Below are positions 1 to 5,950 of a stretch of DNA of 7,419 nucleotides, piece by piece. Origin of the DNA: Deltaproteobacteria bacterium. GTDB taxonomy: Bacteria > Desulfobacterota > Dissulfuribacteria > Dissulfuribacterales > QOAL01. The stretch spans positions 1 to 7,419 of the forward strand of contig JAMOUE010000284.1 in the NCBI GenBank assembly GCA_027068235.1, written 5' to 3'. The stretch's first letter is position 1, and each line of letters begins with the position of its first letter. The notes under the pieces were generated by a model, which was given only the letters and a program-made list of their open reading frames with translations, ran no database searches and was not told the DNA's origin. Both the position numbers and the translations under genes were made by a program.

Positions 1-2376
1 GACAATCCTGTTGATAATCTCTGCAAATGACAATTTGCGGTATCTCTTCATATTCTCCCTTATCCTGTCAAAAACAACCACCGTATCTGTAAGGGAGTAA
101 CCAGCCAATGTGAGAAGGGCTGTGACGATCAACAAGTTTATCTCTTTATTCAAGAGATAAAAGATACCCAATACCGCTAAAACATCGTGGAAGGTGGCAA
201 TAGCTGCTGCAACTCCAAAACTGATGTTGAATCTGAACGCCAGATATCCAATAATGCCAGCCAGTGATATAAGGATTGCAATAATGGCCTTTCGCCTCAG
301 CTCCTTACTAACAGTTGACCCTATCTCTGTCTTGCTTTCGATGGAGAATTTATAGCCACTAAGCCCTTGTTCCAGTGCCTTGGTAATCTTCTCCTCAATA
401 TCACCAACAGTTGCCACTGACTTTTTGACCCTGACAATAAGGATATTTTCATCTGGCACCTCTTGAAGAGCATAGCCTTTTAGACCCGCAGCACTCAATG
501 CCTTTCTCACATCCTCCAACTTAAAAGGCTTGTCGGCCTTGTACTGAACCATCGTACCGCCAGCGAAGTCAACGCCAAGGTTGGCAGAGCCACGGTTTAT
601 CTGGATAAACGCCACTATACCCGTTAGCACAAGAACCGCAGAAATTGCCAGAGAGATATTTCTTTTTCCAATAAAGTCTATATTGGTCTTACCAACGATC
701 TGCAAGAAGGACAAATCCTTGATGGCGTTTTTGTAAAGCAGCCACTCGTATACCCATCTGGTGGCATATATGGCAGTAAAAAGATTGATAATGATACCTG
801 CAGAAAGGGTAACAGCAAAACCCTTGATAGGCCCTGTTCCAAACAAGAATAGGGCAAGGGCCGTGATAAGGGTTGTAACGTGTGCATCTACAATGGTCCA
901 AAATGCCTTATCATAGCCTCCATCTATAAAGGCCTTTAATGGTTTACCAAGGGCCTTTTCCTCCCGCATTCGTTCAAATATAAGGACGTTGGAGTCAACT
1001 CCCATACCAATGGTTAAAATAATACCAGCTATGCCAGGAAGTGTAAGCGTGGCCTGAAAAAGGGCCAAAACCGCCATAAGAAATACAAGGTTGAGTAGCA
1101 CAGCTACATCTGCAATAAAACCGGAAAGGCGATAATAAATCACCATAAAGATCATGACGAAAATAGCCCCTGCTACGCCTGATATAAGGCCCTTTTGGAT
1201 GGAATCACGGCCAAGAGAGGGGCCAACTGTCACATTTTGAATAATCTTTACTGGTGCAGGAAGCGCACCTGCCCTTAGAACTATAGCCAGATCGGCAGCC
1301 TCTTCATGCGTGAACGAACCAGAAATCTGTGCATGGCCTCCACCAATCTTTTCACGGATTACAGGAGCAGAACGAACTACTCCGTCAAGCACTATGGCCA
1401 ATCGCTTGCCAACATTCTCCTCTGTGATCTTCTCAAAGATACGAGCTCCCCTATCGGTCAATTCAAGGGCAACATAAGGCTCGTTGTAGGTCCCTCCAAT
1501 TCTAACGTGGGCCGTTTTCACTGCATCCCCTGTCATAAGGGTTTTATCCTTTAAAAGGATGGGGACATTACTTACAGCGCCGGTACGGGAATCAACCCGT
1601 TTCATAATATAGATCTTGTCTCCTCTGGGGATCTGACCCTTTAAAACGGCGTTTAGCTGCTTGGCATTGTAATTTTTTGGAAGCCTGCCATCCTCAATAG
1701 CCTTTCTTATGAGAGTACCAAGATCGACATTTGTATCATCGTCAACCAACTTAAACTCCAACTGAGCAGTCTGACCAATGAGCTTGATGGCCCTTTTAGG
1801 ATCCTTTACACCAGGCAGCTGCACCACTATCTCATCTTCTCCCTGGCGCACGATAACAGGCTCTGTAACGCCGAATTGATCTATCCTATTTCTTATGATT
1901 TCAAGGGACTGTTCAACGGCATGCTCTCTGATAAACTGTTCCTCTTTGGGGGAGAGAGCAAGTGAAATGGTAGGGAACCTGGATTCCTCGTTTATACTCT
2001 TGATTACCAAATTTGGAAAATCTTCTTTTATTACTTCCTTTATCTTTTCAAGAGAACTCTTGTTAGGAACAGCAATCAAAATCTCATCTGGATTTTCACT
2101 TTTTCTCCTAACAATGGTGATGCCCTGCCGTTTTAGGGCATCTTTCAGGTCTTGCGCTGCCAGTTGGGCTGCATTCTTGACTGCTTGATCAACATCCACC
2201 TTGAGTATTAGGTGCATGCCTCCTTGTAAATCAAGCCCAAGCTTCAGGCCTTCCTGATATACATACTTTTTAAACCACTGTGGTGTATTTGGATAAAAGG
2301 ATGGAAGTACTAATACAACAGAACTTACCAACAAAAACGCTAGAAGAGCAAACTTCCACTTTAGGGCCTTTGGCAT
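1..2376 (-). CDS. secDF: Fused protein translocase subunit SecDF (3' end outside window)
   Basis: Membrane protein that uses ion motive force to help pull preproteins through SecYEG on the periplasmic side. One uninterrupted frame of 792 codons runs from ATG at 2376 to the window edge, with AAGGAG 8 bases upstream. The SecD half has an N-terminal membrane helix (about 8-26), the LGLDLQGG motif (46-53), the FGVTEP motif of the P1 domain (168-173), and a helix bundle from about 397 that includes GMGVDSNVLIFER with conserved Asp461. The SecF half follows directly, with no stop or restart: a first helix from about 573, LGVDFAGGT (600-608), and SLTDTVVVFDR with conserved Asp764. By comparison with SecF, roughly 70 residues are missing at the C-terminus. 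SecD and SecF are separate in E. coli but fused in Bacillus and some other bacteria. No yajC is visible upstream. The family assignment is secure. The fusion was read codon by codon, without alignment software. Confidence 0.95.
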   Translation of the reverse strand, partial: MPKALKWKFALLAFLLVSSVVLVLPSFYPNTPQWFKKYVYQEGLKLGLDLQGGMHLILKVDVDQAVKNAAQLAAQDLKDALKRQGITIVRRKSENPDEILIAVPNKSSLEKIKEVIKEDFPNLVIKSINEESRFPTISLALSPKEEQFIREHAVEQSLEIIRNRIDQFGVTEPVIVRQGEDEIVVQLPGVKDPKRAIKLIGQTAQLEFKLVDDDTNVDLGTLIRKAIEDGRLPKNYNAKQLNAVLKGQIPRGDKIYIMKRVDSRTGAVSNVPILLKDKTLMTGDAVKTAHVRIGGTYNEPYVALELTDRGARIFEKITEENVGKRLAIVLDGVVRSAPVIREKIGGGHAQISGSFTHEEAADLAIVLRAGALPAPVKIIQNVTVGPSLGRDSIQKGLISGVAGAIFVMIFMVIYYRLSGFIADVAVLLNLVFLMAVLALFQATLTLPGIAGIILTIGMGVDSNVLIFERMREEKALGKPLKAFIDGGYDKAFWTIVDAHVTTLITALALFLFGTGPIKGFAVTLSAGIIINLFTAIYATRWVYEWLLYKNAIKDLSFLQIVGKTNIDFIGKRNISLAISAVLVLTGIVAFIQINRGSANLGVDFAGGTMVQYKADKPFKLEDVRKALSAAGLKGYALQEVPDENILIVRVKKSVATVGDIEEKITKALEQGLSGYKFSIESKTEIGSTVSKELRRKAIIAILISLAGIIGYLAFRFNISFGVAAAIATFHDVLAVLGIFYLLNKEINLLIVTALLTLAGYSLTDTVVVFDRIRENMKRYRKLSFAEIINRIV

Positions 2377-2396
2377 CGGAACAACTCCTTACGATT

Positions 2397-2425
2397 AATT
2401 TACCCTCATATTTTATTGATTTCAA
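2397..2425 (-). promoter_or_regulatory. Possible sigma-70-type promoter for secDF
   Basis: On the minus strand TTGAAA (2425-2420) and TAAATT (2402-2397) are 17 bases apart, matching the -35 and -10 consensus at five and four of six positions. Transcription would begin almost at the secDF Shine-Dalgarno sequence, leaving a very short leader. In AT-rich DNA such a match can arise by chance, so this is only a candidate. Confidence 0.2.
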
Positions 2426-2432
2426 ATGATGG

Positions 2433-2456
2433 AAAAAGAATCCAGCAGACGGATTC
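2433..2456 (-). terminator. Terminator-like hairpin upstream of secDF
   Basis: Read on the minus strand, GAATCC, a 7-base loop and GGATTC form a 6-bp stem (possibly extended by G-T pairs) followed directly by five T residues. This has the form of a small Rho-independent terminator pointing toward secDF and lying 57 bases before its start codon. It could end a transcript from the gene-poor stretch to its right or act as an attenuator in the secDF leader. The stem is short and only half G+C. Confidence 0.4.
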
Positions 2457-2697
2457 CCGAGATTGATCTTTTAGTAAAACAAAGGACCTTTTGCAAGAAG
2501 ATTTGTTAAAGAAGTGGCGGCAAGAAACAAAGTTTTTGATGAGTAAAACAATAAATCCCCTTCATACCCGGCTCTTTGTCTAATATACTTTCTCATCAAG
2601 GGGAGTCATTCATTACTTTCAAGCAACTAAATGGAGATTTTTTAAAGTGTCATCCAAAACAGATTTTATAGGGCCTTTAACACGGGAAGCAGGCCAA

Positions 2698-2829
2698 TTA
2701 GCAGTAGGCACCCTTGACGTTTATCATAAACTGTTTCAATCCGCTGCCAACAGGTATAAAATAGTACCCTGCTGGGGAAGGTAATTTTTGAGTGATTTTA
2801 TGGCTTTCTTTCACTGCTAACTTTTTCAT
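2698..2829 (-). CDS. Possible small hypothetical protein (43 residues)
   Basis: A short frame from ATG at 2829 to TAA at 2698 has a good Shine-Dalgarno match, AAGGAT, 6 bases before the start. The frame stays open further upstream to a TTG at 2904, but that start has no ribosome-binding site. The product is basic at its N-terminus (MKKLAVKESHK) and contains LPSPAGYYFIPVGSG, which I do not recognise; there is no signal peptide, membrane helix or metal-binding motif. It lies on the same strand as secDF and ends about 320 bases before it. The well-placed ribosome-binding site is the only positive evidence; it may be a chance ORF or a gene remnant. Confidence 0.15.
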   Translation of the reverse strand: MKKLAVKESHKITQKLPSPAGYYFIPVGSGLKQFMINVKGAYC

Positions 2830-2864
2830 TAAGCCATCCTTAAAAATAAGGAGGGGGACGATCT

Positions 2865-2893
2865 TTGACCATTTCAAAATAAACCTATAGATT
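2865..2893 (+). promoter_or_regulatory. Candidate sigma-70-type promoter for the peptidase-bactofilin unit
   Basis: TTGACC (2865-2870) and TAGATT (2888-2893) are separated by exactly 17 bases and match the -35 and -10 consensus at five and four of six positions. Transcription would start near 2900, giving a leader of about 190 bases before the M23 peptidase start at 3093. It is the best match I saw in the intergenic region, but it was chosen by eye in AT-rich DNA. Confidence 0.35.
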
Positions 2894-2949
2894 AATGGCA
2901 TCAAAATGTTTTAATAACAAATGCAAACAACCTAAATAATAATATGCTT

Positions 2950-2976
2950 AAAAAAGTTAATAAAAAAAGTTAATAA
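2950..2976. repeat. Two-copy A/T-rich tandem repeat
   Basis: AAAAAAGTTAATAA occurs at 2950-2963 and again at 2963-2976, giving a 13-base period. It lies in the inferred leader of the M23 peptidase gene. It could reflect replication slippage or be a binding site; nothing in the sequence settles which. Confidence 0.5.
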
Positions 2977-3092
2977 GAAGCATTAAATAAGTTTAATAAT
3001 TTACATAATCTGTATGGTGCTGGAGGGTTTATAAGATATACCATTACCCTATCATTATGAACTAGATGGTCACTTAATTCATAGAGGAGTGA

Positions 3093-4046
3093 ATGAAAAA
3101 TAGTACAATAATCACTATTACAAATATAAACGGTTCAAAAAGCTATACGCTTGGTGAACTGGCAAAAAAAATTATTAAATATATTATTGCAGGTATTTTT
3201 GGAATTATCATTATTTGCTTTGCGATTATATATTTTCTGTCTAATAAATTGGAAGACTACCAGCATAAATTGTCAGATAAAATTTCTGAATATCAAGAGA
3301 TAGAAAAGCAATATAGTCAGTTAAAGCAGACTAATCAAAGACTAGAAGAACAGATTCTAAACAAAGAGAATGAACTTGTTTCCATTCAAAGCAAAGTAAG
3401 AGATATAGAGACATTAATTGGAATTAAGCCAAAAGAAGGCTTAGAGACCACAGAAAGACTTAACTTAGCGCATACAACTATTCAAGAGCGACTTTTAATG
3501 CTAAATATGCTTCCTAATGGTTATCCTCTAACACTTAGAGGCGTTACCTCTGGATTTGGATACAGACAAAATCCCATAACGCCAGAAAGAAAGGAATTTC
3601 ACACAGGAATTGATTTAAGGGCAAAGACAGGGACACCAGTTTATGCCACAGCAGATGGAATTGTAAAAATTGCAAGAACGCGATATAAGCTAGGTTTTGG
3701 TAAACTTATAGTGTTAAGTCACTCGCTTGGTTTTACAACATATTACGCCCATTTAGATAAAATTTTAGTAAAAACTGGACAGTTTGTTAAAAAAGGACAA
3801 AAAATAGCTTTAAGTGGCAATACCGGCTATAGCAATGGACCTCACCTACACTATGAGGTTAGGTATATTGGTATAGCGTTAAATCCGTGGCCTTTTATGA
3901 ATTGGAAATTAAACAATTTTGAAACAATTTTCAAAAAAACCAAAAAGAGGGTCAAATGGGAATCTTTGATAAAAGGAACGAAATGGCAATGGACACTACT
4001 GAAACAACTGTCATCGCAAAAGGAACAAAAGTTACAGGAGAAATAA
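3093..4046 (+). CDS. Membrane-anchored M23 family metalloendopeptidase (bactofilin-associated)
   Basis: Predicted zinc-dependent peptidoglycan endopeptidase of 317 residues, cleaving cross-links in the periplasm. The order is: cytoplasmic tail (1-26, with ITITNINGSKSYTL), one membrane helix (about 27-50), a heptad-like coiled-coil stretch (about 52-108), then a LytM/M23 domain (about 148-268). The catalytic set is complete: His170 and Asp174 in HTGID, His220 in YYAHLD, and His251/His253 in HLHYE, so activity is expected. The start has GAGGAG only 3 bases upstream. The basic tail after about residue 270 runs into the bactofilin gene: the last 91 bases overlap it in another frame. The layout resembles the M23 peptidase/bactofilin pairs Csd1-CcmA of Helicobacter and LmdC-BacA of stalked alpha-proteobacteria, which affect cell shape; a similar role here is inferred. 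Hand counts of two 60-base lines (3121-3240) give 17 and 14 G+C, far below the neighbouring genes. Confidence 0.9.
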   Translation: MKNSTIITITNINGSKSYTLGELAKKIIKYIIAGIFGIIIICFAIIYFLSNKLEDYQHKLSDKISEYQEIEKQYSQLKQTNQRLEEQILNKENELVSIQSKVRDIETLIGIKPKEGLETTERLNLAHTTIQERLLMLNMLPNGYPLTLRGVTSGFGYRQNPITPERKEFHTGIDLRAKTGTPVYATADGIVKIARTRYKLGFGKLIVLSHSLGFTTYYAHLDKILVKTGQFVKKGQKIALSGNTGYSNGPHLHYEVRYIGIALNPWPFMNWKLNNFETIFKKTKKRVKWESLIKGTKWQWTLLKQLSSQKEQKLQEK

Positions 4047-4429
4047 CGCTCTCTTCAAAACTTCACGTTGATGGAGAAGTTGAGGGCAAGATACATTCAG
4101 AAAATGTTGTTACAATTGGAAGCAGTGGAGTGGTAAAAGGCGAGGTTATAGCCCAAAAACTGCTTGTAAGCGGCCTGCTAGAGGGCAATTGCGACTGTGA
4201 AAACAGCATAGAGATACTCTCTGGCGGTAAGATTGTTGGCGATATTGTCTCATGCAATCTTGTTATCGAGCTTAATGGGCTTTTTGAGGGAACAAGCAAG
4301 ATTAAGGCAGCAAAGAACAAGGCGTTACCAAAAACTAGTAATGAAGAAACGGCCAAGGAAAAAGTTGAAAAAACGGCCATAAAAATGGCACATAAACTCA
4401 GCCAAAAGTTGGGTAAAAAGCGAGAGTAG
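3956..4429 (+). CDS. Bactofilin (polymer-forming cytoskeletal protein)
   Basis: Bactofilins self-assemble without nucleotide into filaments on the cytoplasmic face of the inner membrane and position cell-wall enzymes. The 157-residue product has the expected length. Residues 1-10 (MGIFDKRNEM) resemble the family's hydrophobic/basic membrane-targeting N-terminus. The core (about 17-118) is a right-handed beta-helix type domain, visible as recurring glycine-containing rungs such as VDGEVEGKI, VKGEVIA, VSGLLEGN, IVGDIVS and LNGLFEG. A lysine-rich tail follows (119-157). The start at 3956 is chosen because MGIF...K is typical of the family and AGAGGG lies 4 bases upstream, although this places the first 91 bases inside the M23 peptidase gene. 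The overlap implies translational coupling, fitting a shared complex. G+C content is clearly higher than in the peptidase gene (31 of 60 bases in 4141-4200 by hand count). Confidence 0.93.
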   Translation: MGIFDKRNEMAMDTTETTVIAKGTKVTGEITLSSKLHVDGEVEGKIHSENVVTIGSSGVVKGEVIAQKLLVSGLLEGNCDCENSIEILSGGKIVGDIVSCNLVIELNGLFEGTSKIKAAKNKALPKTSNEETAKEKVEKTAIKMAHKLSQKLGKKRE

Positions 4430-4524
4430 TAGTTCACTTTTGAGCTTATAAAAGACTAGACTTTCTGGCTAAAAGACCCTCTCCACTGTAAGTTGAACTA
4501 TTAGGTCTGTTTGTGTGTAAAAAG

Positions 4525-4563
4525 TCTGAACTGAACTGAAAAAGAACTGATCTGAACTGATCC
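4525..4563. repeat. GAACT-type short tandem repeats between convergent genes
   Basis: TCTGAACTGAACT (4525-4537) is followed by two near-identical 10-base units, GAACTGATCT (4544-4553) and GAACTGATCC (4554-4563). The cluster lies just past the nrdR stop codon and about 100 bases past the bactofilin stop. On the minus strand it contains two short T runs (five Ts each) but no clear G+C-rich stem before them, so I do not call it a terminator. The first unit recurs in the opposite orientation at 5195-5207. Confidence 0.6.
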
Positions 4564-4571
4564 TTGATTGG

Positions 4572-5039
4572 TTAGTTGTCTGGTTCACCTTTGGACAGTA
4601 ATTCTTTGAGCTGATCCATAAATTCTTTTAAGTCTTTGAACTGCTTGTAGACAGAAGCGAACCTTACATATGCAACATCATCCCATTGCCTAAGCCTTTC
4701 CATAACCTTTTCGCCAATGGTCCTGGTCTGAATTTCTGGAATACCCTTTTCCTGAATCTCTTTTTCTATCTCATCAACAAAATGCTCGATCTCTGTAATG
4801 CTTATTGGCCTTTTTTCGCATGCTTTGAGGATACCATCTATAATCTTTCTTCTTTCAAAGGGTTCGCGCCTTCCATCTTTCTTTACCACCATTGGCTGAA
4901 ACTCTTCTATCTGTTCATAGGTGGTAAAACGCTCAAGACATTCGAGACACTCTCTCCGTCTTCTTATGGCCCTACCATTTCTAGCAGGCCTTGAATCAAC
5001 AACTTTTGAGTTTGGATGACTGCAAAATGGACATTTCAT
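4572..5039 (-). CDS. nrdR: Transcriptional repressor NrdR
   Basis: Nucleotide-sensing repressor of ribonucleotide reductase genes: it binds paired NrdR boxes in nrd promoters when its ATP-cone is loaded with dATP/ATP. The 155 residues match the family's usual 150-160. The N-terminal zinc ribbon has its four cysteines (Cys3, Cys6, Cys31, Cys34) in MKCPFC and RRRRECLECLERFTTYE. The ATP-cone begins at about residue 49 with VVKKDGRREPFERRKI and runs to about 139. MKCP is the near-invariant family N-terminus, so the ATG at 5039 is firm although its Shine-Dalgarno is weak. It follows fliW on the same strand after about 168 bases, so it may be read through from the flagellar genes or have its own promoter. 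I see no NrdR box or ribonucleotide reductase gene in the window. Confidence 0.97.
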   Translation of the reverse strand: MKCPFCSHPNSKVVDSRPARNGRAIRRRRECLECLERFTTYEQIEEFQPMVVKKDGRREPFERRKIIDGILKACEKRPISITEIEHFVDEIEKEIQEKGIPEIQTRTIGEKVMERLRQWDDVAYVRFASVYKQFKDLKEFMDQLKELLSKGEPDN

Positions 5040-5194
5040 AACCGCTTTTTACCACTAACATAAGAATCAAGACAACCCCCCAAAATGAGCAAAGTGCTAG
5101 GTAATATTGCTGGGAGAGTAAAAAAGAGGACAAGAAGATTGCCTTCGCCCCTTACAGGCCCCGCAATAACCGCTCATATCGCGGATTAACGATT

Positions 5195-5207
5195 AGTTCA
5201 GTTCAGA
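5195..5207. repeat. Inverted copy of the 13-base TCTGAACTGAACT repeat
   Basis: AGTTCAGTTCAGA at 5195-5207 is the exact reverse complement of 4525-4537. It lies immediately before the fliW stop codon (5208-5210) within a direct repeat of GATTAGTT (5191-5198 and 5206-5213). The two 13-base copies thus bracket nrdR, about 660 bases apart. Confidence 0.55.
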
Positions 5208-5639
5208 TTAGTTGAATTCGTAGCGAACCGGATACTTATTTGGATCCAAAACCACCTGTCTAGCAAGACGTTTATCCACATTGATTACAACCGGCCCCAG
5301 AAGATTTGCAGACATTATAACAGGCTTACCATTTGTCCCTTGTCTAAAAGTGACAATTACAAGGGCCTCTGCCTGTTCCGGCCCTTCAAGCTCAAGTTCT
5401 TTTTCTGCATCTTCAGGCAATTCAAAGGCATAATCTGACACTATTAGGGAAGGATTTATTACAACAAAAGCAAGATCAGGACTATCAAGGCTCTGTAACC
5501 AGAAAAATGGAGAACCTTCTTTATGAGGAAGAAGTGCGTAATGTAAGTCATTGGGAAAGCCCAATATACCCCGCACAAACTTTAACACCTTGTCTTCATT
5601 GATCTCTACAGTACCAAATCTCGTTGTCTCTATCTTCAT
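5208..5639 (-). CDS. fliW: Flagellar assembly factor FliW (CsrA antagonist)
   Basis: Small cytoplasmic protein that binds CsrA and relieves its translational repression of flagellin; free flagellin in turn sequesters FliW, so flagellin output follows export. Family signatures are GILGFPNDLHYALLPH and FFWLQSLDSPDLAFVVINP in the N-terminal half, and ANLLGPVVIN and ARQVVLD...YPVRYE near the C-terminus. I chose the ATG at 5639 (143 residues, MKIETTRFG) because it fits the usual FliW N-terminus and has GGAG 3 bases upstream. A GTG at 5648 would add three residues (MEP) but has a poorer ribosome-binding site. It lies 36 bases after the csrA stop, so the two are almost certainly cotranscribed, with a hairpin in the gap. 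Confidence 0.95.
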   Translation of the reverse strand: MKIETTRFGTVEINEDKVLKFVRGILGFPNDLHYALLPHKEGSPFFWLQSLDSPDLAFVVINPSLIVSDYAFELPEDAEKELELEGPEQAEALVIVTFRQGTNGKPVIMSANLLGPVVINVDKRLARQVVLDPNKYPVRYEFN

Positions 5640-5658
5640 TGGCTCCACTTATCCATTT

Positions 5659-5675
5659 TACCGGGAACGCCGGTA
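5659..5675 (-). promoter_or_regulatory. csrA-fliW intercistronic hairpin, possible CsrA control region
   Basis: Directly after the csrA stop codon the minus strand reads TACCGG, a 5-base loop, then CCGGTA: a perfect 6-bp stem. Two GGA triplets follow (5654-5652 and 5646-5644), the second being part of the fliW ribosome-binding site. CsrA recognises GGA, often overlapping a Shine-Dalgarno, so translational control of fliW by CsrA is plausible. The GGAs lie outside the loop, and the hairpin has no T run, so it is not a classical terminator. Confidence 0.35.
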
Positions 5676-5912
5676 TTACTTTTTTATTTTTATATCGATA
5701 TCGTCAATTTCATTCTTGCCATTTAATATGCTGTTAGCAGCAGACAGATTCTCTTGGAGAATCTTCTGATAAACCTCTTCCCTGTGTATAGGAAGCCCCT
5801 TTGGTGCCTTAATACCAATTTTGACGCTACCTTTTCTGATTTCCAGCACCGTTATCTCTATGTCATCTCCAATTCTGATCTTTTCACCAGTCTTTCTAGA
5901 AAAAATGAGCAA
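5676..5912 (-). CDS. csrA: Carbon storage regulator CsrA (RNA-binding translational regulator)
   Basis: Dimeric RNA-binding protein that binds GGA-containing hairpins near ribosome-binding sites, blocking translation or altering mRNA stability. In bacteria with FliW its key target is flagellin mRNA. Both main RNA-contact arginines are present: Arg6 in LIFSRKTGE and Arg44 in LPIHREEVY; IRIGDDIEI and VKIGIKAPK are also typical. At 78 residues it exceeds the 61-residue E. coli protein, with an extended C-terminal tail (about 56-78, ending in DIDIKIKK); longer tails are common in CsrA proteins paired with FliW. The start must be TTG at 5912: an in-frame TAA lies two codons upstream, no ATG is available, and GGGAGGG lies 8 bases upstream. 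It sits between flgL and fliW, as expected for a flagellar partner-switch operon. Confidence 0.96.
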   Translation of the reverse strand: MLIFSRKTGEKIRIGDDIEITVLEIRKGSVKIGIKAPKGLPIHREEVYQKILQENLSAANSILNGKNEIDDIDIKIKK

Positions 5913-5950
5913 AACTTAGGCCCTCCCTGGCTTGTTGTTAGGACTTTCTA

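Larger units (their letters stand above)
2377..3092. other. AT-rich intergenic region between divergent secDF and M23 peptidase genes
   Basis: About 716 bases with no convincing protein or RNA gene. From left to right it holds the secDF ribosome-binding site and possible promoter, a terminator-like hairpin, a weak inverted repeat (TTGATGAG at 2536-2543, complement at 2592-2599), a possible 43-codon ORF on the minus strand, a right-facing promoter candidate, a short A/T-rich tandem repeat, and the peptidase ribosome-binding site. The yajC gene often found before secD is absent. I found no tRNA-like fold, CRISPR repeat or transposase remnant by eye. Confidence 0.6.

Noticed and set aside
1306..2188. 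Open frames on the plus strand inside secDF (1306-1554 and 1895-2188)
   Set aside because: They lie opposite well-conserved SecD coding sequence and their translations show no recognisable domain.
2536..2603. Inverted repeat TTGATGAG/CTCATCAA with an alternative CCCCTT/AAGGGG pairing
   Set aside because: The arms are only 6-8 bases with loops of about 35-48 bases; such matches are expected by chance in a region this size.
2698..2904. Longer 68-codon version of the small minus-strand ORF starting at TTG 2904
   Set aside because: No ribosome-binding site before the TTG; the internal ATG at 2829 is the only supported start, and even that is weak evidence for a gene.
4063..4437. 124-codon open frame antisense to bactofilin
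   Set aside because: It is a shadow of the bactofilin gene on the other strand; the translation shows no family signature and the plus-strand protein is clearly conserved.
4430..4571. Bidirectional terminator between bactofilin and nrdR
   Set aside because: T/A runs are present but I found no stem better than about 5 A/T-rich pairs directly before them on either strand.
5161..5184. CCGC/GCGG hairpin as a fliW terminator
   Set aside because: The stem is only 4 bp and no T run follows it in the direction of fliW transcription.
5085..5189. 34-codon plus-strand ORF starting MSKVLGNIAGRVKKR between nrdR and fliW
   Set aside because: The start is ordinary ATG but no Shine-Dalgarno is present (a C-rich run precedes it), no domain is recognisable, and ORFs this short are expected by chance.
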